A program made the translations under genes and the position numbers. Positions 12,676 to 20,515 of a DNA stretch of 31,798 bases are shown piece after piece. The DNA is from a virus. The stretch covers positions 1 through 31,798 of the IMG/VR virus record IMGVR_UViG_3300043313_000670; one strand, written 5' to 3'. Within the stretch, counting starts at the first letter, position 1, and each line of letters opens with the position of its first letter. A model generated the notes under the pieces. The model was not told the DNA's origin. It ran no database searches and saw nothing but the letters and a program-made list of their open reading frames with translations.

Positions 12676-12974
12676 TCGCGTATCTCCCGGATTTCGTCCG
12701 CCGTTCGTTCGTCGATGTGGCGGAATCTGTCGTCCGCCTCTGGCATAGCGCGCACCAGCTCGTCGAGCTTCACCTGGATCGCCAGCGTGTCCGCCGTCTG
12801 CGAGGACTGCAACACGAACAGCAGCAGGAGCGAGATGATCGAGATCATGAAGTTCGTCACGTCCAGGCCTGCCGTGGCCCATAGGACGGCCAGCAGGGCC
12901 GCCGACAGGATCGGGGCGAGCGGATGGGCCGCGTAAACCGCGACCGCCGTCCACGCCCTCGCCAGGGCTTTCAT
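12672..12974 (-). CDS. Low-affinity iron permease-like two-helix membrane protein (candidate holin)
   Basis: 100 residues from ATG 12974. Two transmembrane segments: PLAPILSAALLAVLWATAG (about 18-36) and FMISIISLLLLFVLQSSQ (about 42-59). The cytoplasmic tail TADTLAIQVKLDELVRAMPE is very like the C-terminal signature of the low-affinity iron permease family (PF04120), with its QN/SxQxxDTxAIQxKLDELIRA pattern. Located two genes before the endolysin and coupled to its neighbours by ATGA and GTGA overlaps. A two-span protein beside an endolysin normally suggests a holin; the family name implies ion transport. Topology and family are visible; a holin role is inferred. Confidence 0.85.
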   Translation of the reverse strand: MKALARAWTAVAVYAAHPLAPILSAALLAVLWATAGLDVTNFMISIISLLLLFVLQSSQTADTLAIQVKLDELVRAMPEADDRFRHIDERTADEIREIRE

Positions 12975-13327
12975 AGCTCGCCGATCTGCCTGAAGTAGAG
13001 GCTGTTGAGATCGGCGACATACGTGTCGAGCTGGAAGACCTCGAAGTTCTGCGGCACCAGCAGAGTCGGATCGTTCACGGCTGATCGCACTTCGCCATCC
13101 GTCGAGCACGCCACATAGGTCACGGTCGGGTCGAGGGTCTTCACGAACTCGTACCAGTCATCGCCCGCTGCATTGCGCAGGAACAGCGTGTTGACGAACA
13201 TCTGGTTGAGATGCCCCTGCGTGACCACGATGTCAGTGTCCTCCGGGTTCGGTGCCGGAGGCCGCATCGAGGGCGGCAGCTCAGTCGGTCGATAGGCTCT
13301 CCAGATTCCGAGACTGGTGGCTGTCAT
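12971..13327 (-). CDS. Hypothetical protein between fibre and lysis genes, 118 aa
   Basis: Starts at ATG 13327, three bases after the distal fibre gene, and overlaps the membrane protein gene as ATGA. It has a Pro-rich N terminus (RPTELPPSMRPPAPNPEDTD), then a globular-looking region with TQGHLNQMFVNTLFLRNAAG and DDWYEFVKTLDPTVTYVACS. There is no signal peptide or membrane helix. By position it could be a fibre-associated or fibre-assembly protein, a small structural protein, or part of the lysis block. No family is recognised and no diagnostic residue pattern is visible. Confidence 0.78.
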   Translation of the reverse strand: MTATSLGIWRAYRPTELPPSMRPPAPNPEDTDIVVTQGHLNQMFVNTLFLRNAAGDDWYEFVKTLDPTVTYVACSTDGEVRSAVNDPTLLVPQNFEVFQLDTYVADLNSLYFRQIGEL

Positions 13328-13330
13328 GGT

Positions 13331-14260
13331 TCACCCCGCGACCGTGTAATAGGTGCCGTTCCAGTACCATTGCAGATACGAGTAGGCGATCGACATCGAG
13401 TTCGCGGGAGCACCCGCGAGCGAGAGGCCCGTCATGAACGCGCCCGCCGGGACGTCCTGCTGTCGGGGCGTCGTCTGGTGACCGACATAGACGTTGCCGG
13501 TGCGCCGCATCGCGAAATAGGCCGTGAAGTTGCCAGTGCAGACCATGTAGCCCGCATAGCTCTGATCGACCTGGACGTTGAAGTTGGGCCACGCGCCCGA
13601 ATAGCCGATGTAGTTCCAGTTCTGTGACCAGACGTTGCCGCGCACATAGAAGACGCCCGCGTTCGAGCCGTCGATGTTGGCCTTGGTTGCGATCTGGTTG
13701 TCGCGATAGACGAACGAGCTGTTGAGCCACGTCGACAGGAAGTCGCCGCCCGCGCCCCAGGCCGTGCCGTAGCTGTTGCCGTCAGTGCCGAACGAGGCCG
13801 TGCCCGCCAGGACCGGACCGTTCGCCGTGATCGCCCCGCCCGCCGTAAGCGCCCCGCCGACATGGAGCGGTGCCCCCGGCATTTCGTAGCTGTCGCCGTC
13901 GTATTGCAGGAAGCGGTCCTGGGCGCTGTTGAGGAAGACCACGCCCTGGTTCGCGTCGGTGTTCCACCCGCTCGCCAGGAACGCGCCCGCCGTCGCCATG
14001 ATGCCCGCGCCTCTGACGACGCCTCCCGCCGTGATGTCGGTCTGCACTGTCATGCTGCCCAGCGCCGCCGGGTTGAGCCGGTGCAGTGCCTCGGTCCAGC
14101 CCGCGTCCTTGCGGCCATAGAGCTTGGTGTCGGCAGGCGCGTCCGGGAACGTCGATTGCGCGGAGCCCACCCAGGCCGATCCGTTCCAAGCATACGAGAC
14201 GCCTGGAGCGGGGTTGTAGACCTGACCGTTGGTCGGGCTCGCGGGGAAGTTCATCGCCAT
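13331..14260 (-). CDS. Tail fibre/receptor-binding protein, 309 aa
   Basis: Begins MAMNFPASPTNGQVYNPAPG with VSYAWNGSAWVG, a short N-terminal module shared with the adjacent upstream gene (FPSSPTTGQKYTP, TYTWTGTLW). A fibre repeat DAPADTKLYGRKDAGWTEAL follows (about residues 40-59). The remainder is Gly/Ala/Asn-rich beta-type sequence with aromatic residues (LQYDGDSYEMPG, WNYIGYSGAWPNF), typical of trimeric fibre shafts and receptor-binding tips. ATG 14260 lies after GGAGG and two bases past the preceding stop. It is probably the distal host-recognition protein, being the last fibre gene; the partner is presumably the 668-residue fibre through the shared modules. Confidence 0.82.
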   Translation of the reverse strand: MAMNFPASPTNGQVYNPAPGVSYAWNGSAWVGSAQSTFPDAPADTKLYGRKDAGWTEALHRLNPAALGSMTVQTDITAGGVVRGAGIMATAGAFLASGWNTDANQGVVFLNSAQDRFLQYDGDSYEMPGAPLHVGGALTAGGAITANGPVLAGTASFGTDGNSYGTAWGAGGDFLSTWLNSSFVYRDNQIATKANIDGSNAGVFYVRGNVWSQNWNYIGYSGAWPNFNVQVDQSYAGYMVCTGNFTAYFAMRRTGNVYVGHQTTPRQQDVPAGAFMTGLSLAGAPANSMSIAYSYLQWYWNGTYYTVAG

Positions 14261-14262
14261 GA

Positions 14263-14823
14263 CTAGGCCTCCCATCCCGGCGGCATCAGGGTCAGCTCGA
14301 CTTCGGTGTGGCCGGGGTTCGTATAGGCATACACGGTTGCCATCGAGACGATGTACCCGATCTCGTCGCCCGCCGTGAAGTCGCGGGTCATCACCGCGTC
14401 GAGGGTGATCGAGCCCGCCGCGTAGGGCGGGACCTGAACGAATCCGATGCCGTTCTCGGTTCCGTTGATGAGCAGGCCCAGCCGCCCGCCGCCGAGCGCG
14501 GCATCGGGGTTGAAGTAGACCCGGTTCTTGACGAGGTAGGTGCCGGTCTTGGGGACCTTGATCGCATTGCCGCCCAAGCCCACCACCGCGCCCGCCGTCC
14601 AGCCGCCGATGTTGACGTTATACGCACCGATGATGCCGTAGTTTCCAGCCGCGAGATGCTCCTGGCCGAGCGCGCGGGACGCGAGGCAGCGCACCGGAGC
14701 CATCGGCTTGAGCAGGCTGTTGCTCGACGGGGACCACAGCGTTCCGGTCCACGTATAGGTGATCCCGCCCGAGGGCGTGTATTTCTGGCCGGTCGTGGGG
14801 CTGGAGGGGAAATCTGCGGGCAT
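14263..14823 (-). CDS. Tail fibre-associated protein, C1q/TNF-like beta domain (putative), 186 aa
   Basis: Starts at ATG 14823, overlapping the preceding fibre's stop as TGATG. N-terminal module MPADFPSSPTTGQKYTPSGG with ITYTWTGTLW is paralogous to that of the next gene. Residues about 65-185 (AGNYGIIGAYNVNIGGWT, KVPKTGTYLVKNRVYFNPDA, LGLLINGTENG, TRDFTAGDEIGYIVS) resemble the jelly-roll C1q-like domain seen in phage fibres, where GxYxVxxxVYF is followed by L-I-N-G and a late AGDxI strand. Likely a trimeric fibre tip or adaptor. The fold is inferred from pattern only. Confidence 0.78.
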   Translation of the reverse strand: MPADFPSSPTTGQKYTPSGGITYTWTGTLWSPSSNSLLKPMAPVRCLASRALGQEHLAAGNYGIIGAYNVNIGGWTAGAVVGLGGNAIKVPKTGTYLVKNRVYFNPDAALGGGRLGLLINGTENGIGFVQVPPYAAGSITLDAVMTRDFTAGDEIGYIVSMATVYAYTNPGHTEVELTLMPPGWEA

Positions 14824-16829
14824 CACCAAATCTCGTATTTCAGGTAGGACCCGGCTTTGACGAAACCGGCATTCATGACGATGCCGATGCGGTCGACGGT
14901 CTTGGCCTCGGTGCGCGCCCCTCCGGTCAGGCCGTTGGTGTTCTGGACGCTCGCCGTCGACGAGAAGGCATATTGCGTGATCATCGCCGACGTCTGCACG
15001 CCCGTCGCCGGGTTGCCGAGCGACACCGTCCCCTTGGACGTCGTCGGCACCGCCGCGTTCGACTGATTGCCGACAAGGATGCTGGACGCATAGCCGTAGC
15101 CGGTTGCCCGCATCAGTGCGCCCGCACCCGACGAGCTGGCGAAATAGCCGGTCACGTAGTCGCTCGCGCCGGTCTTCCAGACTCCGCCCTCCATGAAGAC
15201 CATCGTCGGGTAGCTGTCGACCGTGTTCGCCACGCAGCCCAGGTCGAACTCGACCATCGTCGCGCCCGGCGGAATCATGATCTCCCAGGAGACCTCGGTC
15301 GAGATCGTCTTCTTCTGGATCGCCCGCGCCATCGGCTGCTGGATGTTGGGACTCACATCCGGCGGCACCGCGACCGCGACCCACTGGTTGGACGAGCCGT
15401 CCGCGTACCAGATCGACATGATCCCGGTGAGCGAGTTCCACCAGAGCTGGCCCGGCGTGGGGCTCGCCGGAGGCGTGTCGGAGATCGAGATTCCGGCGGC
15501 ATCGCCCAGGAACGCGAGCTGCTTCGAGACGCCCGCGTGCCGGAAGGACGGATTCTGGCCGGTCACGTACCAGACCTCGCCGTCGGCGGGAGCTGTCGGT
15601 GTGACGGTGCCGGGACGCACGACGAACGCACCGCCGCCCGCTGCGGTCGCCGCGAAGGATTGCTTGGCCGAGAAGTCGGAGTCGTGGGAGCGGAACGCGA
15701 GGCTCTTCGACGCTCCCTGGACCCGCACCGTGGGGTAGTTCGTGGAGAACCACATCATGCCGTCGGCGAGCGTCCCGGTGGGAGCGCCGGTCGTCGCGAA
15801 CTTGAGCGGCGCGAGGCTCGCCCCGGCGGCAGCGAGGTTGAGCTGGCCGGTCATCGTGTCGCCGGTCAGGTTCACGTAGAGCGCGTCCGCCTGGGCCTGC
15901 GTGAGCCCGCCTGCCGGGCCTGCCGGTCCCGTGTCGCCCGTGTCGCCCTTCGGTCCCTGCGGCCCCACCGGACCCTGCGGACCAGGAGGCGAGGGCAGAT
16001 AGGCCGCGACCCACTGCGTCGAGTCCGCGTCGGTGTAGCGGATGTGCAGCGTGCCGTTCAGCGACGACCACCAGAACGTCCCAGGATCGCCGCCAGCGGG
16101 CGCGGTGTCGGAGATCACGGCAGCGCCCGCCGCAGGCACCCAGGCCTCGTTCTTGCGCCCGTAGGTGTTCCCGTCCGCCGGAGCCTCGTCGACCTTGATC
16201 GCCTCTAACCGCTGGGCCTCCTGCTGCACCAGGACGAAGGTCTCCTGGAGCCCCGTGACGTCCATCATGGTGATCGGCAGCGTCGGCGGGAACGTGTCGG
16301 GCTTGCCGGTGACGTCGTCCCATTCGACCTGGACGCCGACGCCTGCCGCCACCACCCAGCCGCCGTTCTGCCTCCCGTAGATGCCGCCGTCCATCGGCGC
16401 TTCGATCGGGCGGATCGCCAGATCGTCGACGAGGTTGATGATGTCGGACTCTGGATGCTGGTGGTAGGCGACAGCCCCGCCTGCCAGCGCCTTCACCTTC
16501 CAGGTCAGCTTCGAGACCTCGTCCCAGATCGGCGTCCAGACGGTCGGCGTCGTGGCCGCAGGCATCTCCGCCACGGTCGTGAGATCGAGCCACAGCTCCG
16601 CGACGTCGCCCATGTAGTCGACGGTGATTCCGGGACCGCTGCGCATCCGCAGGCTGACGTTCGTCTCCAGCACCCCGACGCCCTGGAGCAGGGAGTTCTG
16701 GAACGTGTCGCCCGGCGTCTCCGGCCTCGGCGGAGCCGGAGGCACGGGAATGGCAGGCTCGGGCGCGAACTCGAAGCGGTCGGGCTTCGCCGGAACGAGC
16801 GGCGGGAGGGAGCGCGGTTCGTCCGTCAT
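14823..16829 (-). CDS. Large tail fibre with collagen-like repeat, 668 aa
   Basis: ATG 16829 overlaps the previous stop (ATGA). The N-terminal about 160 residues hold a possible virion-attachment region (DYMGDVAELWLDLTTVAE, WTPIWDEVSKLTWKVKA). Two copies of an APxDGxxYGRxNxxWVxAxG repeat follow, then one copy of SDTAPAGGDPGTFWWSSLNG with its continuation LHIRYTDADSTQWVAAY. A collagen-like Gly-X-Y stretch (GPQGPVGPQGPKGDTGDTGP) occupies about residues 282-307. A second FWW/LWWNSLTG-type module (SDTPPASPTPGQLWWNSLTG) sits near 450-490, and the C-terminal beta domain may bind the receptor or cap the trimer. Collagen-like stretches are common trimerising spacers in phage fibres. Confidence 0.85.
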   Translation of the reverse strand: MTDEPRSLPPLVPAKPDRFEFAPEPAIPVPPAPPRPETPGDTFQNSLLQGVGVLETNVSLRMRSGPGITVDYMGDVAELWLDLTTVAEMPAATTPTVWTPIWDEVSKLTWKVKALAGGAVAYHQHPESDIINLVDDLAIRPIEAPMDGGIYGRQNGGWVVAAGVGVQVEWDDVTGKPDTFPPTLPITMMDVTGLQETFVLVQQEAQRLEAIKVDEAPADGNTYGRKNEAWVPAAGAAVISDTAPAGGDPGTFWWSSLNGTLHIRYTDADSTQWVAAYLPSPPGPQGPVGPQGPKGDTGDTGPAGPAGGLTQAQADALYVNLTGDTMTGQLNLAAAGASLAPLKFATTGAPTGTLADGMMWFSTNYPTVRVQGASKSLAFRSHDSDFSAKQSFAATAAGGGAFVVRPGTVTPTAPADGEVWYVTGQNPSFRHAGVSKQLAFLGDAAGISISDTPPASPTPGQLWWNSLTGIMSIWYADGSSNQWVAVAVPPDVSPNIQQPMARAIQKKTISTEVSWEIMIPPGATMVEFDLGCVANTVDSYPTMVFMEGGVWKTGASDYVTGYFASSSGAGALMRATGYGYASSILVGNQSNAAVPTTSKGTVSLGNPATGVQTSAMITQYAFSSTASVQNTNGLTGGARTEAKTVDRIGIVMNAGFVKAGSYLKYEIW

Positions 16830-17347
16830 CCGACACCATCCGCGACAGGCAGGGTTCCCACGATCAGCGTCGTGCGGCTCTGGGACGGTCCCAGCGGCAC
16901 GCCATCGACGATCGACTGCACCGGCACGCCCCGGCGCTTCGCCAGAATCCGGGCCTCGTCCAGGGTCAGGGGATCGACCCCGAGCGGCGTGATCGCGGGC
17001 AGCGGATCGCGGAGGTAGGCCAGGGACACGCGCACCGTGCCGGGTCCCATCTGGCGCATGTAGCCCCACGGCACCCAGACGTCGATCAGGTTCGGGTCGG
17101 TGAGCACGACGACGCCCGAGCCGTCGCCCGAGGTCGCCTGGAAGAAGGGCGCGGTGACGTCGCCGGGGCCGGGCGGCGGGAAGGAGTTCGTGCGCCGCCC
17201 GTAGTCGTCCCACTGCACGAAGTCGGGCGACATCGACAGCGTGATCGCCTCCTCGGGCTCCCACTTCGCATGGCTCGCCTGGAGGAGCCGGTATTGCCAG
17301 CGCCAGTCCTGGCCGGTGGACGTGGTCTCGAAGACGACCTGTTTCAT
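16826..17347 (-). CDS. Hypothetical tail-region structural protein, 173 aa
   Basis: Lies between the collar-domain fibre and the large fibre, with a 4-base overlap into the latter. The sequence is rich in aromatic and Pro residues (DFVQWDDYGRRTNSFPPPGP, DVWVPWGYMRQMGPGTVRVS) and looks beta-rich, ending in a short alpha segment (LTLDEARILAKRRGVPVQSI). No known domain is recognised. Its position suggests a baseplate- or fibre-connecting protein or a fibre chaperone. No signal peptide is present. Confidence 0.78.
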   Translation of the reverse strand: MKQVVFETTSTGQDWRWQYRLLQASHAKWEPEEAITLSMSPDFVQWDDYGRRTNSFPPPGPGDVTAPFFQATSGDGSGVVVLTDPNLIDVWVPWGYMRQMGPGTVRVSLAYLRDPLPAITPLGVDPLTLDEARILAKRRGVPVQSIVDGVPLGPSQSRTTLIVGTLPVADGVG

Positions 17348-17354
17348 GCCGCCC

Positions 17355-18467
17355 TCACAGCTTGATGTAGAACGTCAGCAGGAGGAACGGGTCCTCCAGG
17401 CTGAAGGCCTGCCCGCCGCCCGCCGCCGCGATCGAGACCCCGGAGGCGACAGCGGCGATCGAGATGTTCGCCGGGCCGGTGTTGATGCTGATCCCGGTCG
17501 CCATGTACCGCACCGAAGCCCCGGCGACGATCGCGCCGCCCGATCCCGCGCGCAGCGCCGCGCCGCCGGTCGAGCCGCCCGTGTCCTGGCTCAGACGCAT
17601 GTCGTGGGTGTGCGTCGGATCGGTGACCCCGTGACCGTGCCACGCATCGGTCAGGACGTGGTTGTGGCCCGGATCGGTCAGGGTGTGGTTGTGGCTCGGG
17701 ACCTTCTCGATCGTGAGGGTCATCGAGGCCCGCCCGCCGTTCGCGCCGACCATCGCCGCAGAGCCGCCGATCACGGTCCCGGTGTCGAGGCCGTTGTCGG
17801 TCGTGAAGTAGGCTCCGGCCAGCCGCCCGCTGTCGAAGCCCGAGCCCATGTTCTCCATGCCGGTCGGCTGGCGGCCCTTCATGTCCGGCAGGCTCATCTG
17901 CTTGTTGGCAGTCCAGTCGCCGTCGGACGAGGCTCCCTTCGCAGGCAGCACCTTGAGCATGTTCCCGGCGTCCTGCTGCCAGAGATGCTTGAACAAGGCC
18001 TCGCAGTCCGCGTTCGCCCGCTCCGTCGCGCCCGACGTCACGCTGCCGATCGTCAGGCCGTTGCAGCGCACCGCGCCCGATCGCTGGGCCGCGTTCGAGA
18101 ACGCCATGAACATCTCGCCGGTCTTCAGCAGCGTGTCCGGGTTCACCGGCTCCGGCGGGTCCACGACCTCGCTCGGCGGAGGCGCGGGCGGGAGGTTGTC
18201 GATGTCCTCCAGGAGCTGGCCGTACTGGTCGAACGAGCGCGCCCGGTAGGGGCCGATCTCGCCGATCCAGACCGGCGGAATCCGGCCCGAGCCCGAGGTC
18301 TTCACCGGCTGGCCGTGCGGGATCGACAGGCTCGCGTCGGTGTAGACCGCGACCGGATCGAGGGTCCCGGCCTTGTAGAAGTAGGTCTCCGCCAGGAGGA
18401 CGCTCCCGTCGTAGGGATCGTAGAAGCTGGTCAGCGAGACCGGCGAAAGGGCAGATGCTCCGGCCAT
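17355..18467 (-). CDS. Tail collar-domain fibre with HxH repeat, 370 aa
   Basis: The N-terminal region (SLTSFYDPYDGSVLLAETYF, then VAVYTDASLSIP) resembles virion-attachment segments of phage fibres. Residues about 130-207 match the phage tail collar pattern: VRCNGLTIGS, NADCEALFKHLW and MSLPDMKGRQPTGMENMG. Residues 259-294 are four 9-residue repeats, each starting HxH (H259/H261, H268/H270, H277/H279, H286/H288). This is the layout that coordinates a metal ion on the fibre axis in T4 gp12-like short fibres. The C terminus is Gly/Ala-rich and ends FLLLTFYIKL. ATG 18467 overlaps the preceding stop (TAATG). Confidence 0.87.
   Translation of the reverse strand: MAGASALSPVSLTSFYDPYDGSVLLAETYFYKAGTLDPVAVYTDASLSIPHGQPVKTSGSGRIPPVWIGEIGPYRARSFDQYGQLLEDIDNLPPAPPPSEVVDPPEPVNPDTLLKTGEMFMAFSNAAQRSGAVRCNGLTIGSVTSGATERANADCEALFKHLWQQDAGNMLKVLPAKGASSDGDWTANKQMSLPDMKGRQPTGMENMGSGFDSGRLAGAYFTTDNGLDTGTVIGGSAAMVGANGGRASMTLTIEKVPSHNHTLTDPGHNHVLTDAWHGHGVTDPTHTHDMRLSQDTGGSTGGAALRAGSGGAIVAGASVRYMATGISINTGPANISIAAVASGVSIAAAGGGQAFSLEDPFLLLTFYIKL
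17586..17693 (-). repeat. Four 27-bp imperfect repeats encoding HxH units
   Basis: In-frame repeats encoding HNHTLTDPG, HNHVLTDAW, HGHGVTDPT and HTHDMRLSQ. Period is exactly nine codons; the histidine pair is invariant. Confidence 0.8.
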
Positions 18468-20515
18468 TATTCGTCACCCCCGTAGCTCTGCACCGCGCCG
18501 TAGGCTCCGGCTGTCCCGGGCCTGATTCGCTTCAGCTTGCTCTTCCGGTATGTCTCGTCCAAGGCCTTCAGGAAGGCCATACGGTCCGCCGGGACCTCGT
18601 TGTGGAGCCGGGCCATCCCGAGGTTCTCAGCCTTGGCAGCGGCCTCCGCACCCGATCCGGCTAGTCCCCTATACATCCGATCGAGCAGCCCGATGCCGAC
18701 CTGTCCGAGATTCGGGTAGGACGAGAAGGGAGGCTGCACCGCAGCCCCCACGTCGACCGGGTTGGTGACCTCCTTCTGGCCTGCGAGGCGGCCTGCCGTG
18801 GCCGACTGCTGATCCAGGCGCTGGAGCGTGCCCTTCTGCCGCGAGAGCCCCTCGATGCGCTTATAGAACGCCTCCGCCTCGGAGTCCCCGAGGAGCAGCC
18901 CCATCTTCTGCCGCCCGTAGTTCGAGCGCAGATTGCGCATCGCCGCCTCGGGCATCTCGGTCCCGCCCATGAGCTGGTCGATCGAGTCCCTGGCCCCCAT
19001 CCGCAGCGCGGTCTTCTCCTCGTCAGACATCCGCCGGAGCTGGCGCGCGAACTCGTCGGGCCGGGTCGACCGCTTGAACAGGTTCTCGCCCTCGTGCCGG
19101 GCCTCCAGAATCTGGGAATCGGTCCGGTAGGCCTTGTTCGCCGCGTGGTAGGCCGACTCGCCCTTCTGGTTTCTGGTGGCATCCTCGAGAACGTCGACCA
19201 GGGAATTGCGCACGTCGATCAGGGGGCCGGGGTTGCCGCCCGCCCTGATCTTCTCGCCGATCATGTCGTCCAGGTTCTCCTTGGTCGTCTTCAGCGACTG
19301 GAAGTCGGTCCGGTTGGTCAGCGCGCCCCGGATGTTCAGCAGCTCGCGCTCGTTCGGCAGGAGGTCGGTGGCATCCGCCGCGACCGAGGTCGGGAGCCGC
19401 TTCTCGATCGCCGTGACGATCGGCGTCGTGTCGATCTTCTTGCCCGCCGCCGCAGCTTCCGCCTCGCCATAGAGCCGGTTGGCTTCGTTCCGCCGGGCCT
19501 GCCGGACCATGTCGGTGTCGTCGGCATAGTTCGCGGCCTTGGGCTCGACATACTGGTCGAGAGCCTGGGAGAGGCTGGAGTTGTCGCCCTGGAGCTGGGA
19601 GCGCCTGCGCTCCAGCATCTCGCGCATCACGCCCTGCTGGGGTCCCGGCGTCGTCAGGAGCGCCTCACCCTGGCCCCGCAGGCGGTCGGAGAGGTCGGTG
19701 AGGGTCGCCTCCGGCCCGACTTGCTGGAACTGCCGATAGGTCGGGACCGCGCCGCCCGTGTCCTCGATCGCGCCCGCGACCTTGGCCGCCGACGATGTGG
19801 GGACCGTCCCCACACCCGGGATATTCGCGGTCCGGCCCGCCTGATTCGGTCCCATGGCTCCCGAGACCGACATGGACGTGCCGCCGCCCGCGATGGCTCT
19901 GGCCGCCCCTTCCGCCTCCGGGAAATACTTCTCGGCGAGCTGGCCCGCCAGCTCGGAGGCCGCGCCCGGCGCGAGCCCCTGCGCGATCAGCTCCTTGCCG
20001 ACCGCGACGATCGCCTCGGCCTTCGTGAGCCCCTTGACCGCCATGCCCGCAGGCAGGATCGCCCCGCCCGTGAACTCGCCGATCGTCCCGGCGAACTTTC
20101 CCGCCGTCGTCTTCGGTTCGTAGTCGACGCCCGGCACGAGCCCCGTCGCGGCTGCATCCCGGACCGCGTCGGCGGAGGTCGGCGCGTGGACGTCCTGCTC
20201 GTAGCTCTTGCGCAGCTCCTGGCCGGACGCCTCGCCCCGGGTCCGGTTGCGCACCCAGATCGCCGCCTCTTCGAGCATGCGCTGGATGTCGCCCGGCATG
20301 CCGGGAATCCCGACGACGCCCTTCGCGATGCCCGACAGGCCCGACTTCGCCACGTCCGCGCCGATGCCCGCCGTGTCCTGCGGAATCTCCCGCAGGGGCT
20401 GACGCCCGGTCGGGGTCGTCGTCGGCTGCTGGGATGGCGGCAGCGGCGCAGCCGGGGCTCCCGGCACCTGGGGAGCCTGCTGCGGGTCGTTGGGGTCGTA
20501 GAGGAGCTTGCCCAT
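18467..20515 (-). CDS. Large internal virion/ejection-type protein, 682 aa
   Basis: Second of the large proteins following the lytic-transglycosylase protein. The N terminus is Pro/Gln-rich; residues about 55-200 are Gly/Ala-rich with hydrophobic patches (GLSGIAKGVVGIPGMPGDIQ, AILPAGMAVKGLTKAEAIVA). The rest is long, charged and helical (MREMLERRRSQLQGDNSSLS, LRRMSDEEKTALRMGARDSI), ending in a basic tail. This composition and place match ejection proteins that are packed in the head and form the DNA channel across the envelope in P22-like and T7-like phages. No enzymatic motif is visible. TAATG overlaps link it to both neighbours. A partial CTAG motif lies near its 3-prime end (18654-18666). 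Confidence 0.7.
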   Translation of the reverse strand: MGKLLYDPNDPQQAPQVPGAPAAPLPPSQQPTTTPTGRQPLREIPQDTAGIGADVAKSGLSGIAKGVVGIPGMPGDIQRMLEEAAIWVRNRTRGEASGQELRKSYEQDVHAPTSADAVRDAAATGLVPGVDYEPKTTAGKFAGTIGEFTGGAILPAGMAVKGLTKAEAIVAVGKELIAQGLAPGAASELAGQLAEKYFPEAEGAARAIAGGGTSMSVSGAMGPNQAGRTANIPGVGTVPTSSAAKVAGAIEDTGGAVPTYRQFQQVGPEATLTDLSDRLRGQGEALLTTPGPQQGVMREMLERRRSQLQGDNSSLSQALDQYVEPKAANYADDTDMVRQARRNEANRLYGEAEAAAAGKKIDTTPIVTAIEKRLPTSVAADATDLLPNERELLNIRGALTNRTDFQSLKTTKENLDDMIGEKIRAGGNPGPLIDVRNSLVDVLEDATRNQKGESAYHAANKAYRTDSQILEARHEGENLFKRSTRPDEFARQLRRMSDEEKTALRMGARDSIDQLMGGTEMPEAAMRNLRSNYGRQKMGLLLGDSEAEAFYKRIEGLSRQKGTLQRLDQQSATAGRLAGQKEVTNPVDVGAAVQPPFSSYPNLGQVGIGLLDRMYRGLAGSGAEAAAKAENLGMARLHNEVPADRMAFLKALDETYRKSKLKRIRPGTAGAYGAVQSYGGDE

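Noticed and set aside
14973-16208. A 411-codon plus-strand open frame
   Set aside because: Antisense shadow of the collagen-repeat fibre; Arg/His-rich composition with no recognisable fold.
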